Shown piece by piece: positions 1 to 11,945 of a DNA stretch of 64,000 nt; the stretch's first letter is position 1; every line of letters starts with the position of its first letter. A program made the position numbers and the translations under genes. Source of the stretch: Adiantum capillus-veneris (taxonomy: Eukaryota; Streptophyta; Polypodiopsida; Polypodiales; Pteridaceae); assembly GCA_014529385.2 (NCBI GenBank), contig CM043966.1:88192587-88256586 (forward strand), written 5' to 3'. The notes beneath the pieces were generated by a model. It had not been told where the DNA came from and did no database searches. It was given only the letters and a program-made list of their open reading frames with translations.

Positions 1-2
1 CT

Positions 3-134
3 TCTCTAAATGCTGATGATAAAGGCAAAGAGAAGGTTGTAGCTTCTCAGGCTTGGCTGGTGTCAAAGAAAACCATTAGAGCCCGCACTTTGGCATCTTC
101 TCTTAACTATGTGCCTCCAAAGAAGTGGTTATAG
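3..134 (+). pseudogene. C-terminal tail of an unrecognised ORF
   Basis: An open frame runs in from the left edge for 43 codons and stops at TAG (132-134). It is basic near its end (KKTIRAR, PPKKWL). No domain is recognisable in so short a tail. What follows is AT-rich and looks like the untranslated part of a retroelement, so this may be the end of an element ORF, but that is inference. Confidence 0.3.
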
Positions 135-1600
<1,466 letters not shown>

Positions 1601-1604
1601 AAAT

Positions 1605-2600
1605 CTACAAGGTTAGACATTATACACGTATAATGTCTCAAGGGCTAAAAAGAAACCAAAATTACGAAAACTTATTGTACCAATTTGTTCAAAAGAGTCC
1701 TTGTACCCTAGTGACACCTTATGTGGGGAATTTTGGCATAGATTTGGGGATCAAAAGCCAAAAGATGAAGTGTTTGTGATTAAAAAAGCAAAAACTTGTG
1801 TTTGTGAACACTTTTGAGCTTTAAATCTTGTTGTAAACACATGTACATGTTTTTGATAAAAAGGGGAACTTAGAATAGAAATAAATAGATCTGAATTTTG
1901 AGATGATAGACATATCATACACGTATGATATCTCCAGTTTAGATTTGAGTGCTAACCAACATATTCTGCATCATTAAAGCACTTGGAAGGTAATTCCAAG
2001 CTTGATTGCAAGATTTTACATCATTTGGACAACCAACCTAACAATTAGAGAGAATTTTGCAAGCTCTAGTCAATAACAAAGAAAATTGGTGAAGGGGTGT
2101 AAAATTAACATCAAAACCTGATTTTGAGCACATATACTTGGTATACTCATAGAGGAGAACCTTGGGCACAAACATAAGTATAGTCTGAGGAAAAGACATC
2201 ATACGTGTATGATGTGTATTGGGCCAGATTAGAGTCAAATTGTACAAGTAAGTGTTGCCTAATGTCCTAAAGCATTTAAGGAGTCCAGAGACTAAATTTC
2301 ATTGCATTTGGCTCAAATTCTGAGCTAGAAAAGGTTAAGAGATAGTCCAGAAATTTTGCACACCCAATTTGGCTGTACTTGCACAAAACTGGTTTAAATT
2401 CAAGTCAGAAAGTAGATGTGAGTTCCTTAAGTGTTGAACAAACTCTGGAGCAAGATTCATCTCATTCTGAGCAAAATACATCATACGCGTATGATGTGTT
2501 TTTGATGACTTTGAACAAGGTCCAACAAATCAAGACCAATCAAAAGTACAATCAATCAACCAATTGGAGAGCTGAAAGATAGCCAGAATAAGGAACAACG
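1605..2600 (+). repeat. Leader tandem repeats (about 285 bp) with central palindromes, block 1
   Basis: Four diverged units are marked by a palindrome at 1615-1638, 1908-1933, 2194-2217 and 2478-2497, spaced about 282-295 bases. The first has perfect 11-base arms (AGACATTATAC and its complement) around 2 bases. The last is a perfect 20-base palindrome, ACATCATACGCGTATGATGT. Surrounding unit sequence is only loosely conserved. The block lies directly upstream of the gag-like ORFs, and the same family recurs at 17.9-19.4 kb upstream of another ORF. Confidence 0.75.
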
Positions 2601-2721
2601 GAACAAACTTTTGAGGTAAAAGATTTGGATTGATAGTTGTGTGTTAAGGAATCGATGTATCTAAGATCATGAAGAAATCTCAAAAGAGAGCATAGATCAC
2701 AAGGAGATTAGGTTCAGCCTA

Positions 2722-3798
2722 GTGTCTACAAAGGAGAGTGTAACCCAAGCAAGAATAGATCCACTAGCACCAATTACAGAAGACGGAAGTGGGACTGACA
2801 CCTCTTTAGAGAAATCTATTTACCTCATGGTTGACCAAAACACCATTGTTAATCGACCAAGCCAAGTAGTAGGAGGTAGCACCTCTAAGAACCCCACTCG
2901 GACAATGAAATTTAGAAAACTTTACTTAGAAGGACCAAATGCCCATGGGGCTTTGGTATATGCAGATGAAAGGGGTCGTAAAAGCATATGTATTGAAGAA
3001 AAATCAGTTAAAGGAGTGGAAGCCCTTTTGGTGTATGATGATGGGAATAGATTCCGAGATGATGAGGGAATACATTACCTAATTGTCAAGGACCCAGAGA
3101 ACTATAACAAATATGGGGACAATGTTGTTAAAAGAAAGATGGTTTCTGAAATCACCGAAATACCTCCAAGGATAGACCTACCTAATGCCACTCTAGTGTT
3201 TGACAAAAAGATGACTACAATGATGACTAATCAAGGGACGGTAGGAATCTATGAGTACTTGAATGGGAGAGTCAAACGTATTTTGGTGTCTAGCACCTTA
3301 TGCCTTTGAGTTAAGCACAAAAAAAAAAATATACTTGTTCTCGTATGAATCAAGAGAAGGGAATCTCATAATATATGTAGACAAATACAAAAGGGAGTAT
3401 GTGCCTAGATTGTTATTGGAGCAGTTCCAATAGATCCAGTGGCAACTCAAGGACTAATTAACCCTACCCCTAGCAAGTCTACAAATCCCTTTGAGGAAAT
3501 AGAGGATATGACTACATTTACAACTAGACAAACTAGAGTGGTTGAAACTCCAATTTTTTCTTCATATTTCAACCCAAATCTTGAGATGTTGCAATCTTGG
3601 TTGCGACCCACAGTAACGAAGGAACATGAGTTCTATAGAGGAGAGGTCCCTATTACAAACGGATCATATGTGACCCCTATAGTCTCACTAGGCTACTTTT
3701 TCTTACTCTTATCCCAAAGAGAGCAAGGGACCAACAATGGTACGGACCACAACAGGATTCCCCTATATGGAGAGAATCGAGACGAAAAGAAGATTTGA
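2722..3798 (+). pseudogene. Gypsy gag N-terminal region, no recognised domain
   Basis: Two open stretches (2722-3309 and 3439-3798) are separated by a stop and a shift. The first encodes about 195 residues with an acidic, Ser/Thr-rich start and a compact middle (KLYLEGPNAHGALVYADERG), and ends in TGA after CL. The second is rich in Thr/Pro and ends KKI. The first codon reported at 2722 is GTG, so the true start is unknown. Position just ahead of the conserved gag domain and behind the leader repeats suggests a gag N-terminal extension. I do not recognise the family. Confidence 0.45.
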
Positions 3799-3940
3799 AA
3801 CCTGTTGAAAGGTCATATAGAGGACACGGAATGGGAGAACCATTTGATGAAGGATTGAGATATGAATGAGAACCTGTAAGGGGAGAGGGATGAGGGGATT
3901 CAACAGTTAGACTGGTAGATCACAGGTGTGTTAGACCTTC

Positions 3941-4456
3941 TCAAGTCCAAAAATGGGTTAACAAGAAATATTTAGGGGAAAGAGACCTAGAGACCACGTG
4001 GCAACGTTCTTGAGAGTGATCCAAGCGGAAGAGGTAAGGGACTTCGATACATAGTTTGCTGGATTTGGACTCACCTTGGAGGAAGACGCCACCACCTGGT
4101 TTGATTATGTTGAAAGACGAGATTTCAAGACCATCCAAGAATTACTTGACGAATTTGGGAAGGAATTCTCTCAAAGGGGAGTAGCCCACAATACTATCTC
4201 TCAAATCCATAAGTTCAAGCAGAAAGAGGGAGAATCTGTCAGGAAGGTTGCCCTACAATTGAAACGATACATAAAATTCTATACAATGAAAGAATTAACT
4301 ACTCAATCTAGACTCATCTTGATATTTATCCAAGGATTGAGAAATTTAGACCTTCAAAAGGATTTTCATATGAAAAAATTCCCCACTCTAAATGAGTTAA
4401 CCAAAGAAGCTTTATTCCTAGTAGATAATTGTGAAATCTACAAGGAAGGAGTTTAG
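3941..4456 (+). pseudogene. Gypsy gag capsid-like domain (Retrotrans_gag type)
   Basis: The frame reads through the motif series typical of plant gypsy gag: DATTWFDYVERRDFKTIQEL, then DEFGKEFSQ and FKQKEGESVRKVALQLKRYI, then FIQGLRN. That is the helix-rich capsid region which packages element RNA. A stop lies upstream within the domain (the TAG after FDT near 4051). It ends at TAG after KEGV, about 390 bases before the zinc-knuckle segment. Identification rests on motif resemblance. Confidence 0.75.
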
Positions 4457-4842
4457 ATAGACGGAGATGATGATTCATCATCTTAAAAAAGTGGAACTAA
4501 GTTCATGAAATCAACACAACAAAATGAACCGATGGTAAATCAAGAGCGACTCATAGAGGATGTGCTGAAGAGGATTAGCCCATTTGCTAAGCCACAGTCT
4601 AAGCAACTAAAGTGGTACACAATCAAACAAAAATGGATGAGTCACGTGACTAAAGTGTGCTACTACAATAAGGGTTATGTGCGAGAATAACAATATGTTC
4701 CCCAAGCACGAGTAGCACCACCTCAAATACCACCAATGCCTCGTTATACGATAGGGAATTTGCAAGGACAATTGGGGTTGAGAGACCACAACCAGTTTCG
4801 GGGAAGCAACCACCACTCCCAGGATCAATACCAATAGGTGTT

Positions 4843-5322
4843 ATGTATACGCCCATTGTGGAAGAACCAGAGGAACAAGCCTTAGTGCCTGTACCTATCT
4901 ATTATGAAGAGCCAAGTGGACCTATGACTTGTCTTGCATACTACCCTCCAAAAGAGCTGAGAGCACCAGAACCATGTAGCATGATTGGCAATGTTGGACC
5001 ACCAGCAACGACACGTGCTGCAGGAGAAAGTAGATATAGTTTGGATGAGCGAACATTGTTGTTCATAGCCAATGAGCGCTTCAATGGACCAGGACCTGCA
5101 TACCAAAAGAGGGGAGTTCAAGGAGCTCCAAGACAATGGCTAGGACCATGCTATAAATGTGGAGGCGACCACCTCATGAAAGACTGTCCTCATACAAATA
5201 TTTTCCAAGTCAATGCGTATTGTTCAGAATGCGGCATCAATCATTTGATCACCGACTGTCCAAAAAATCCAATCAAAGCAGTTAAAAAAAATTTAAACAT
5301 CTTGGAGGCAATCCCTTTTTGA
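4843..5322 (+). pseudogene. Gypsy gag nucleocapsid segment with two CCHC zinc knuckles
   Basis: About 159 codons, starting with a Pro/Glu-rich stretch and ending with two zinc knuckles, CYKCGGDHLMKDC and CSECGINHLITDC (about 5149-5260). Both have C-X2-C-X3-H-X4-C spacing, one residue shorter than the commonest retroviral spacing, and keep all metal ligands. Knuckles of this kind bind nucleic acid during packaging. The frame ends at TGA after IPF. Upstream, 4505-4690 looks like a linker of the same polyprotein, broken by a stop. Confidence 0.75.
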
Positions 5323-5329
5323 AGTGTTG

Positions 5330-6330
5330 AGAAAACAAAACAATAATACCTATACAAGTTATCAAACGAGCTCAAGCTCAAAAAGAGAAAGGGGAACCTG
5401 TAATCAAAGAACCAAGACTAAAAGCACCTAGCATCAAATGAAAAATCCAACAAAACAAATGGAAGGCTAGGAAAGCACATGTGGACTCTAGAAAAGAAAA
5501 AGAACAAACCGCCCTAGTGGAAGAATTGAAACAAACCAGAGACAGATTGGAAAACTTGAAGAACAAACCGTTCAAAAACCAGAAATGCCAACAGACATAG
5601 AGCCTGAGAAGAAAAGGGAAACCAAAAGTGCGGGATCAGAAGGATCGGTGCTAGTCAAGAAAGTAAATGAGCATCTAGACGCACTCTTGAAGGCTTATGA
5701 ATCAAAGATTAAAATCAACCAGATGTAAGAACAAATATGGATGGCATATCCCTATGTAGAGATAGAAAAAGAGAGACTAGAAATGTGTCAAAAGATGATC
5801 CAAATAGCCCAAACCTTGCTAGAGCCAAATGCAAAGAAATCAATGAGGTTTCTAGAACTTCCAGTATCACTACCAAGAAACCCTCCAACACACGGATCTG
5901 AAAGGACAGTTGTTAGCCTAGAAACTGATTTGGAACTTGAACAATCAATTGAAAAACCTGGGATAGTGGTGTTGAACACAACATATCAGATGTCTGAAGG
6001 TTTTCAACCTATCATACTGGAAATGTATAAAGGGGATGAAGTCTTGAATGATCTTTGGAAGTAGATAAGGGAAGCCAATGAAGCTAATAAATTAATCCAA
6101 AGGGTTAACAAAACCAGTATGGGAGGAGATGTCTTTCTTCCTCCTATTGAAGAACTTGAGGCAGGGCCTCAAGCCCGTGAGATCTTGGGATAGCCAGCCT
6201 ATATCTCTAAGAACTTGCCCTCTTATATGGGAGAATATGAAGCAAAGTTGGAAGTGAAAGTTGTGCCATCGCATAAACTCTTAGCAAGGAAGGGATGGAC
6301 TCTCGGGGGTTGATAACCATTATATCTACT
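5330..6330 (+). pseudogene. Gypsy polyprotein linker between gag and protease
   Basis: Charged, Lys/Glu-rich sequence in changing frames. The clearest open part is 5741-6064 (107 codons, partly helical, ending LWK before TAG). No domain is recognised. Position between the zinc knuckles and protease and the same codon style argue that it belongs to the gag-pol polyprotein. It contains several stops. Confidence 0.45.
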
Positions 6331-6338
6331 CCCGTGAC

Positions 6339-7073
6339 TTGTACCATTACTTTGGCCAAGCTTTCAGAATAAGACCTCATATGTGGACTACAGTAGGAAA
6401 ACGTCTCAAAAAGTTTGGGGTAAAGGATCCTAGTTCACGAATGCAGGAAGGAATAAAAGAATTAGAGAAACCTCAATTAAACATACAGCCAGTACCCTTA
6501 AACAAGGTAGGAGAATACTGTGAAGGGAAAGATGGCAATACCACGCTCCCAATTGAATTAGAAGGAGTCATCACCATGGAAATTCTTGACAGTAGAGCTG
6601 GTGTAGCCATCACAACAAAGGATGTATGGAAGAAATGGAGGAAACCAGCTTTGAGAACCACCAGGATGAAGTTGCAATTTGCTGATGGATATATGGAGAG
6701 ACCCATAGGGATCCTAGAAAAGATAGTTGCTACATCTTGTGGAATTGAGTACAAGCATACCTTTGCAATAGTGGACTTTGGAAAGAAGAATAACTATGAC
6801 ATAATACTTAGATGACCATTCATGTGACAACTCAAGATGGTCCAGGATTGGGGCTATAATCATATATACCTCAGACACATGGAGACTACTACGAGAATAA
6901 ACCTAAAAGACCATAGCTACAAAGATGTGGACAGAACCCTGGTAGAGGAATTTGATTCTGATGCGATAGTAGGGTTAGAATTTCTAGCCTGCTGGGTAGG
7001 TAAACCAAAGGAGTTATGGATGTCTAGAGCATCCAATTGTGGAAGCATAAAATGGGAAGAATGTATTCTATAA
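6339..7073 (+). pseudogene. Gypsy retropepsin-like protease, inactive
   Basis: The aspartic protease core is visible: ITMEILDSRAGVAITTKDVW, then a flap-like region, then KNNYDIILR followed by a stop (about 6812) and QLKMVQDWGYNHIYLRH. Retropepsins use D-S/T-G. Here the Gly after Asp-Ser is Arg (AGA at 6594-6596), which should inactivate the enzyme. The usual G-R-P-F motif after DIIL is broken by the stop. The second stretch (6837-7073) continues the downstream part. Confidence 0.7.
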
Positions 7074-7093
7074 AGAGCTATTGAGGAACCTTT

Positions 7094-8009
7094 TTGGAAG
7101 CTTTTCCAGAAGAGTCCTTAGAAACTTTAGAATGGATGCATATTCTAGCAACCTTACATGTGTGCGCTATTGCGGAGGAACCAATGACTAAGTTTTGTGA
7201 CCAGGATGGTTATGATGTGGTTGAATACTACGTGGTTGATTTAATAGAGGCTGATGAGGACAACCGAATCTCAAGACAATCAAGAAAAACTGAAAACAAG
7301 GAAGAAGTGGATGCGGAGCTATTCCACCATTCTTCATATCATCTTGAACAAGATGATGATGCAAATAATGAATGCTCTGACAACCCCAACGAGCTTGAGA
7401 AGATGATACCAGACATAAGGTTTTATGATTTTCCAAATAAAAACCCACACATCAAGCATACTAACAAAAAAAGAAGGCAACAAACAAATCTAGAGATAAC
7501 CCAATGCCAAAAACTAGGAACAAAATGGAATTTTTATCTCTAGTAAAAGCTGAAGACTGCATAAAAAACAAAATATAAGGCCAATTCTCTTGAATCGAGA
7601 CTCTAGGACAAAAGACAGTCCTAGGGATGGGAAAAAACGAACTCATAAGTTGAGCTCAAAAACTAAATCAAACAAATTGGAAACAGGACCGAACCAAAAA
7701 GGAGAACCTAAATGGATGAAAGTTAAACGTAAAAAGAAGTACCAAGAGATCAAGAAAACTATGAGGGAGGTATGGACAATTGAAAACAAAAATGGAGAAA
7801 ATGGAAAAGACAAGAGCGACAACCATATGAGTGTACCTTCCCATTATAGGAAGTTCACTATTCAAGACCAGAAGATAGTCTTGACACAGCCTAGGAGAGA
7901 ACGACGGGAAGAGGATTCCTATGACGAACCGGAGGATGCAAGGAAGATAGACCTAGCAGGACCTGGGGAGGCACCACAACCCGTCTATATAGCAATTGAT
8001 CCGAGTTAA
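7094..8009 (+). pseudogene. Gypsy pol spacer between protease and RT
   Basis: Two open stretches: 7094-7543 is acidic (a DEDN and EEVD-rich middle), and 7590-8009 is very basic at first (KKRTHKLSSKTKSNK) and ends in a Pro-rich tail (GPGEAPQPVYIAIDPS) just ahead of RT. No catalytic motif is seen. The tail resembles the short segment that often precedes plant gypsy RT. The Lys-rich part could bind nucleic acid, but that is a guess. Confidence 0.45.
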
Positions 8010-8018
8010 GAAGAGTAA

Positions 8019-8597
8019 GTGGGGCTTGTCAACCTTCTCCAAGAATATAAGGATGTGTTTGCATGGTCTTCTAAGGACTTAAAGGGAGTCGACCCGTCAA
8101 TATGTCATCATACTATCCCTTTAAAACTTGATATGAAGCCTAGCAGACAAAGGCTGGACACATATAATGACACCTTTGCTAAGCGTATCAAGGAAGAAAT
8201 CGATAAGCTGAAGGAAGTGGAGTTTATCTATGAGATAGAACACACTAATTGGGTATCTCCAATCGTTGTTGTACCCAAAAATAATGGTAAACTGCAAGTG
8301 TGTGTCAACCTCAAACATGGTAATGCAGCCACAATAAGGGATAATTATCCCTTACCAATCATGGATCACGTCCTTGAAAGAGTGGCATGCAAACGTGCTT
8401 ATTTCTTCTTGCATGGATTCTCTGGCTACAACCAGCTCGCAATTGCACCCAAGGACCAATATAAAATGGCATTTTCCATAGAATGGGGCATATTTGCATA
8501 TTGAGTCATGCCATTTAGGTTGATAAATGCTCCCGCAACATTTCGAAGATTGATGGCAGATGCTTTCAAAGAATACTTGAGGATCTTCCTGAAAATC
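8019..8597 (+). pseudogene. Gypsy reverse transcriptase, N-terminal half, catalytic Asp lost
   Basis: RT fingers and palm are clear: LLQEYKDVFAWSSKDLKGVD, NWVSPIVVVPK, LQVCVNLK, RDNYPLPIMDHVLE, GFSGYNQLAIAPKDQYKMAF, then after a TGA (8502-8504) VMPFRLINAPATFRRLMADAF. In motif A the catalytic Asp before GFSGYNQ is His (CAT, 8412-8414). The sequence stops matching RT after LRIFLK at about 8597, before the YVDD-type motif, where inserted DNA begins. The missing part resumes near 12630. Confidence 0.85.
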
Positions 8598-8632
8598 AGG
8601 GGATATTTCCAGGCGAGCTATTTTTGGTGAGC

Positions 8633-8669
8633 GCTTTTTAGGAATTAGAAAAGCAGATTCCTAAAAAGA
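8633..8669. repeat. Inverted repeat hairpin near the left end of the insert
   Basis: CTTTTTAGGAAT and its exact complement ATTCCTAAAAAG are separated by about 11 bases. This would form a 12-base-pair stem. It may be part of a subterminal structure of the inserted element. Confidence 0.75.
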
Positions 8670-8739
8670 TTCCTCTCTTCCTACTCTATCTCTCTCACAC
8701 AATTTTGCTAGTCTCCACTCCTTTTTCTTCTCTCTATCT

Positions 8740-8741
<2 letters not shown>

Positions 8742-8797
<56 letters not shown>
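8742..8797. repeat. (GA)n microsatellite
   Basis: Perfect GA tract followed by imperfect GA/AGAA sequence, and preceded by CT-rich sequence so that the two sides could fold back on each other. Confidence 0.95.
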
Positions 8798-8801
<4 letters not shown>

Positions 8802-8841
8802 AGAAAGAGATAGAGAGTAGAGATAGGCAATGAGGTAATAA

Positions 8842-9127
8842 GGTAAAAGCATGTTAACATGTCACTGAATTTGATGTCCCGGACAATGCTAACTAGAACA
8901 ATTTTGACATATGCTAACTAGGACAATAACATGAGCTACATCTCCAAGATCTATGACGTATGTTATAGCAATAGAAAGCTCTTGAAACAAGGAATCCAAA
9001 TGTAAAACCTCCGACAAATTTTGATATTATTTGTAAAAAAATTACCGGACACCCAATTATTTTAAGATGTGCTTATTTGAAAATGCTAACTAGCACAAAA
9101 AGCACGTCACGTTAACGTGCTTTTACC
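8842..9127. mobile_element. Small inverted-repeat element (MITE-like, about 286 bp)
   Basis: The left end is GGTAAAAGCATGTTAACATG. The complement of the right end is GGTAAAAGCACGTTAACGTG, giving 18 of 20 matches. Inside are three copies of an ATGCTAACTAG-type motif. There is no coding potential. Size, terminal inverted repeats and lack of ORF fit a MITE; no convincing target duplication is visible. Confidence 0.55.
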
Positions 9128-9259
9128 CAATAGGGAGGTTGAGACATAGAGAAAGATTTTCCACCTTTAAAATTGTTTCAAAAACAACAGAGACAAGGGT
9201 ACTTGAAACAAGAACATCTATTGATCATATAAAGGTTACATTTTATTGCACTTGCATTA

Positions 9260-11738
9260 CATAGGCAAGAAGCGTTCATCTTCTGGAATACTCAGGCCGA
9301 CGTGATGCATCATCTTCCACATTGATAACTTCATTTGGCTTGCATTTTTTCCTTGATATCTCCTTATCTTCTGTCAATGAAGTCGGTTGTTTATACATTG
9401 GAGTGCCCTCGGTAGCCTCGTTCACTGATCTTATTACTTGATTGGGACGTCTTTCATGGCGCTCCGCAAGCTTTTGTATCGATGGACCCTTCCCAATGTG
9501 TTTTCCATGGCTGTATGAAATGGCCTTTATGTTCTGTAAGATGGAATTTTATAGGTCAGCTGTACATGCATCATATAATGAAATGAATTTATGAAAACCC
9601 TCCCCTACTAGCCAGCTGCCATGCTTGCTCTTGGCAAGGTTTGTACGTGGAGTGTTTGGTCCATCAGAGCTTCTTTTATGCACATCATAATGCCACCCCA
9701 ATGTGCAATACAAATTTACCACCAACTAATCCATGAATCCATGTATGGAATGTTACGGTGTATGCAATGACCATTACGCCACCATTGGCGTATCAGACGA
9801 GCCTCTGCTGCTACAGCCTCTTTTGTTAGTGCTTGCCTCCATTTCTCACACATTTCTTTGTGTAAGTGTCGAGAAGCTTGCACCAAATAATTCATTGTGT
9901 GTTGAATCCAAGCTTTGCTTCTAATGGAAAAGACAAGAACTCTCTCGACTACTCATTGTATTGGTCTTGTCACCACCATTGAAAACAATTCAAACTACAT
10001 TCCAATTTGCTTGAGCTTCATCCACCATGAAGCCAAAGAAATTAGCTCTGTCGCACCCACATGATAACATAACATCATTGAGGCACTCTCAAAAGAGACA
10101 TTGCATTTCCATGTCTTTGTCTTTCAATTCACAAGTTGCAATAGTCAAAAGGTCCTGCATGCTGCAAACAAATTGTTAGAGAGAGAGTTGGAGGCAACCC
10201 ACATTGCTGTCAAGGTGCTCCATGTACCTTCGATCATAGACATGATAGGCCATAGTCACCCCAATCGTTAACATGTCTAGTGTGATCAAAATGGATCCAC
10301 ACACATCGAAGATTGCCATTCCCTATCTTGTCTCATTCGGTTCACCAGGTCCACACCGTATGCTGGACCAATTCTGGACATTTTGAAGACATAACATTTC
10401 TCTCCCTCCGTACCTTGACCAAGAAACCTGTTTCCATGGAAAAAGTCATATATGCAGCCTCGCTTTAGCTTTAGGAGTGCATCAATGCCAAAAGATTCTT
10501 TGTCAACACCTCTTCATAAACTAGATACTGACCTTCGAAACCTAACAATGTTCATAGTGTTCAGAGCAAAAATAATCCAGCATAGAGTTTTGCGGTGAAA
10601 TAAGAATCTAGGAAATGCACATACCGATTATCTTGCACCAATGGCCCCAACTCCTCAGCGATTGCAAATAGCTGTTGCTCACCTAAAATTCCTACGTTGG
10701 TGTTGTTGCGAAGAAGTGTTGTACTTATAATTTCTTTTGCCAAACACATTTGAACCTTTTGTCTCTTGGATGTGGGTCAACAGTCAAAATCCTTTGCACC
10801 ATCACCTTGGCGTTGCTCGTTAGTGTTTTGGATGTGCTGTTGCGCACATCGTGTGTGCCACGATGAATCATGACTCTTGTGGCGATCTTATCAGATGGCA
10901 TGACATAGTATACTACACAATCACATGTTGTAGTACAGAAAGCAATTACCTTGCAAAAGTGGCATGTAAGGCTCTTATCTCCAATCTTACAATATTGTCC
11001 GGGTGCATTTGCCTTTTGTATGTACCCGTTGAAATGACTTGTATTGAGAATATGATAACTAGCCAAGTGGACACATTGTTCATTCATGCACTTCAAAGAT
11101 CCTAGGCAATGAGTAAGACGCACTACACCTGGGAAATCTATATTAGATGTTTCTGGCTTCGACCACAAATGAGGATCATACTTATGCTCCATTGCATCCA
11201 TATGGTGCAACCTCCCCATGATAATTAAAAATTTTAAAACAACATCACCATTGTAAGCCCTTCTCTATAACTTGTTCCACTTGTTGTATTTGCATTAAGA
11301 GCTTTGTCAATGTGCCCTTTTTTTTGTCCTGCAAAAGTTTCTGTCTTGTGCTTCCTTTTAAGCTATTTTGAAGCAAAAGTTGAGGCGGGGTGCAAAAATC
11401 TACTAACTCCTTTGAGCGAAGTTCACCTTTGGCAGACTATCCACAATGGCAATGAGAGTTGTGCTAGGTGAGCCTGCATAGTGTGCTTGATGGGACATGT
11501 TGACTTTGTATTTACATGAAAGCTATTCATCCAATACATAGATGAATTCACCCAAATTGTTGAGCATCCTTTCAAAAGGCAAAGTCATCTCAATATCACC
11601 AACTTCGATCACTGCATCTAAAGTTGTAAACTGCATTGGAGAAATTATCTCTAAAAGAAATGATTCAGATATTATAAATTTACCATTATAAAAAGGACAA
11701 GAAAGCTCTTTATCAAGAAACAAAAAAGAACAAGCCAT
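9260..11738 (-). pseudogene. Mutator-like (MULE) transposase relic
   Basis: On the minus strand, broken open stretches run from about 11738 to 9260. The best parts are 10725-11219 (164 codons; basic and Cys/His-rich with YCKIGDKSLTCHFCK and KIATRVMIHRGTHDVRN), 10561-10749, and about 10160-9960, which reads FFGFMVDEAQANWNVV then FNGGD. The last is the DDE-core motif style (F-M-x-D-x-A-Q-A-N-W-N) I recall from MULE-like transposases in non-seed plants. Stops occur throughout, including within that core, so it is non-functional. Confidence is moderate because the family call rests on memory of the motif. Confidence 0.55.
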
Positions 11739-11774
11739 AATAATAAGCTAAACAAACAATTAAGCATAAGATCA

Positions 11775-11945
11775 CATTATAAAAACTAACAAATTTTTTA
11801 TATACTCAGATCCAATAATATAACCGTTATAAATTTAAATTTAATAATATTTTAATATTTTAACAAATTTATTTTAAAACAATATTAAAAAATATATAAT
11901 TTTAACAAATATATAATTTTAAAAAATTATATATAATATAATTTT
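11775..11945. other. Very AT-rich spacer
   Basis: Nearly pure A/T with TAATATTTTAA and TATAATTTTAA motifs, no ORF. It borders an abrupt switch to GC-rich sequence at about 11945, which suggests a junction between unrelated DNAs. Confidence 0.6.
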
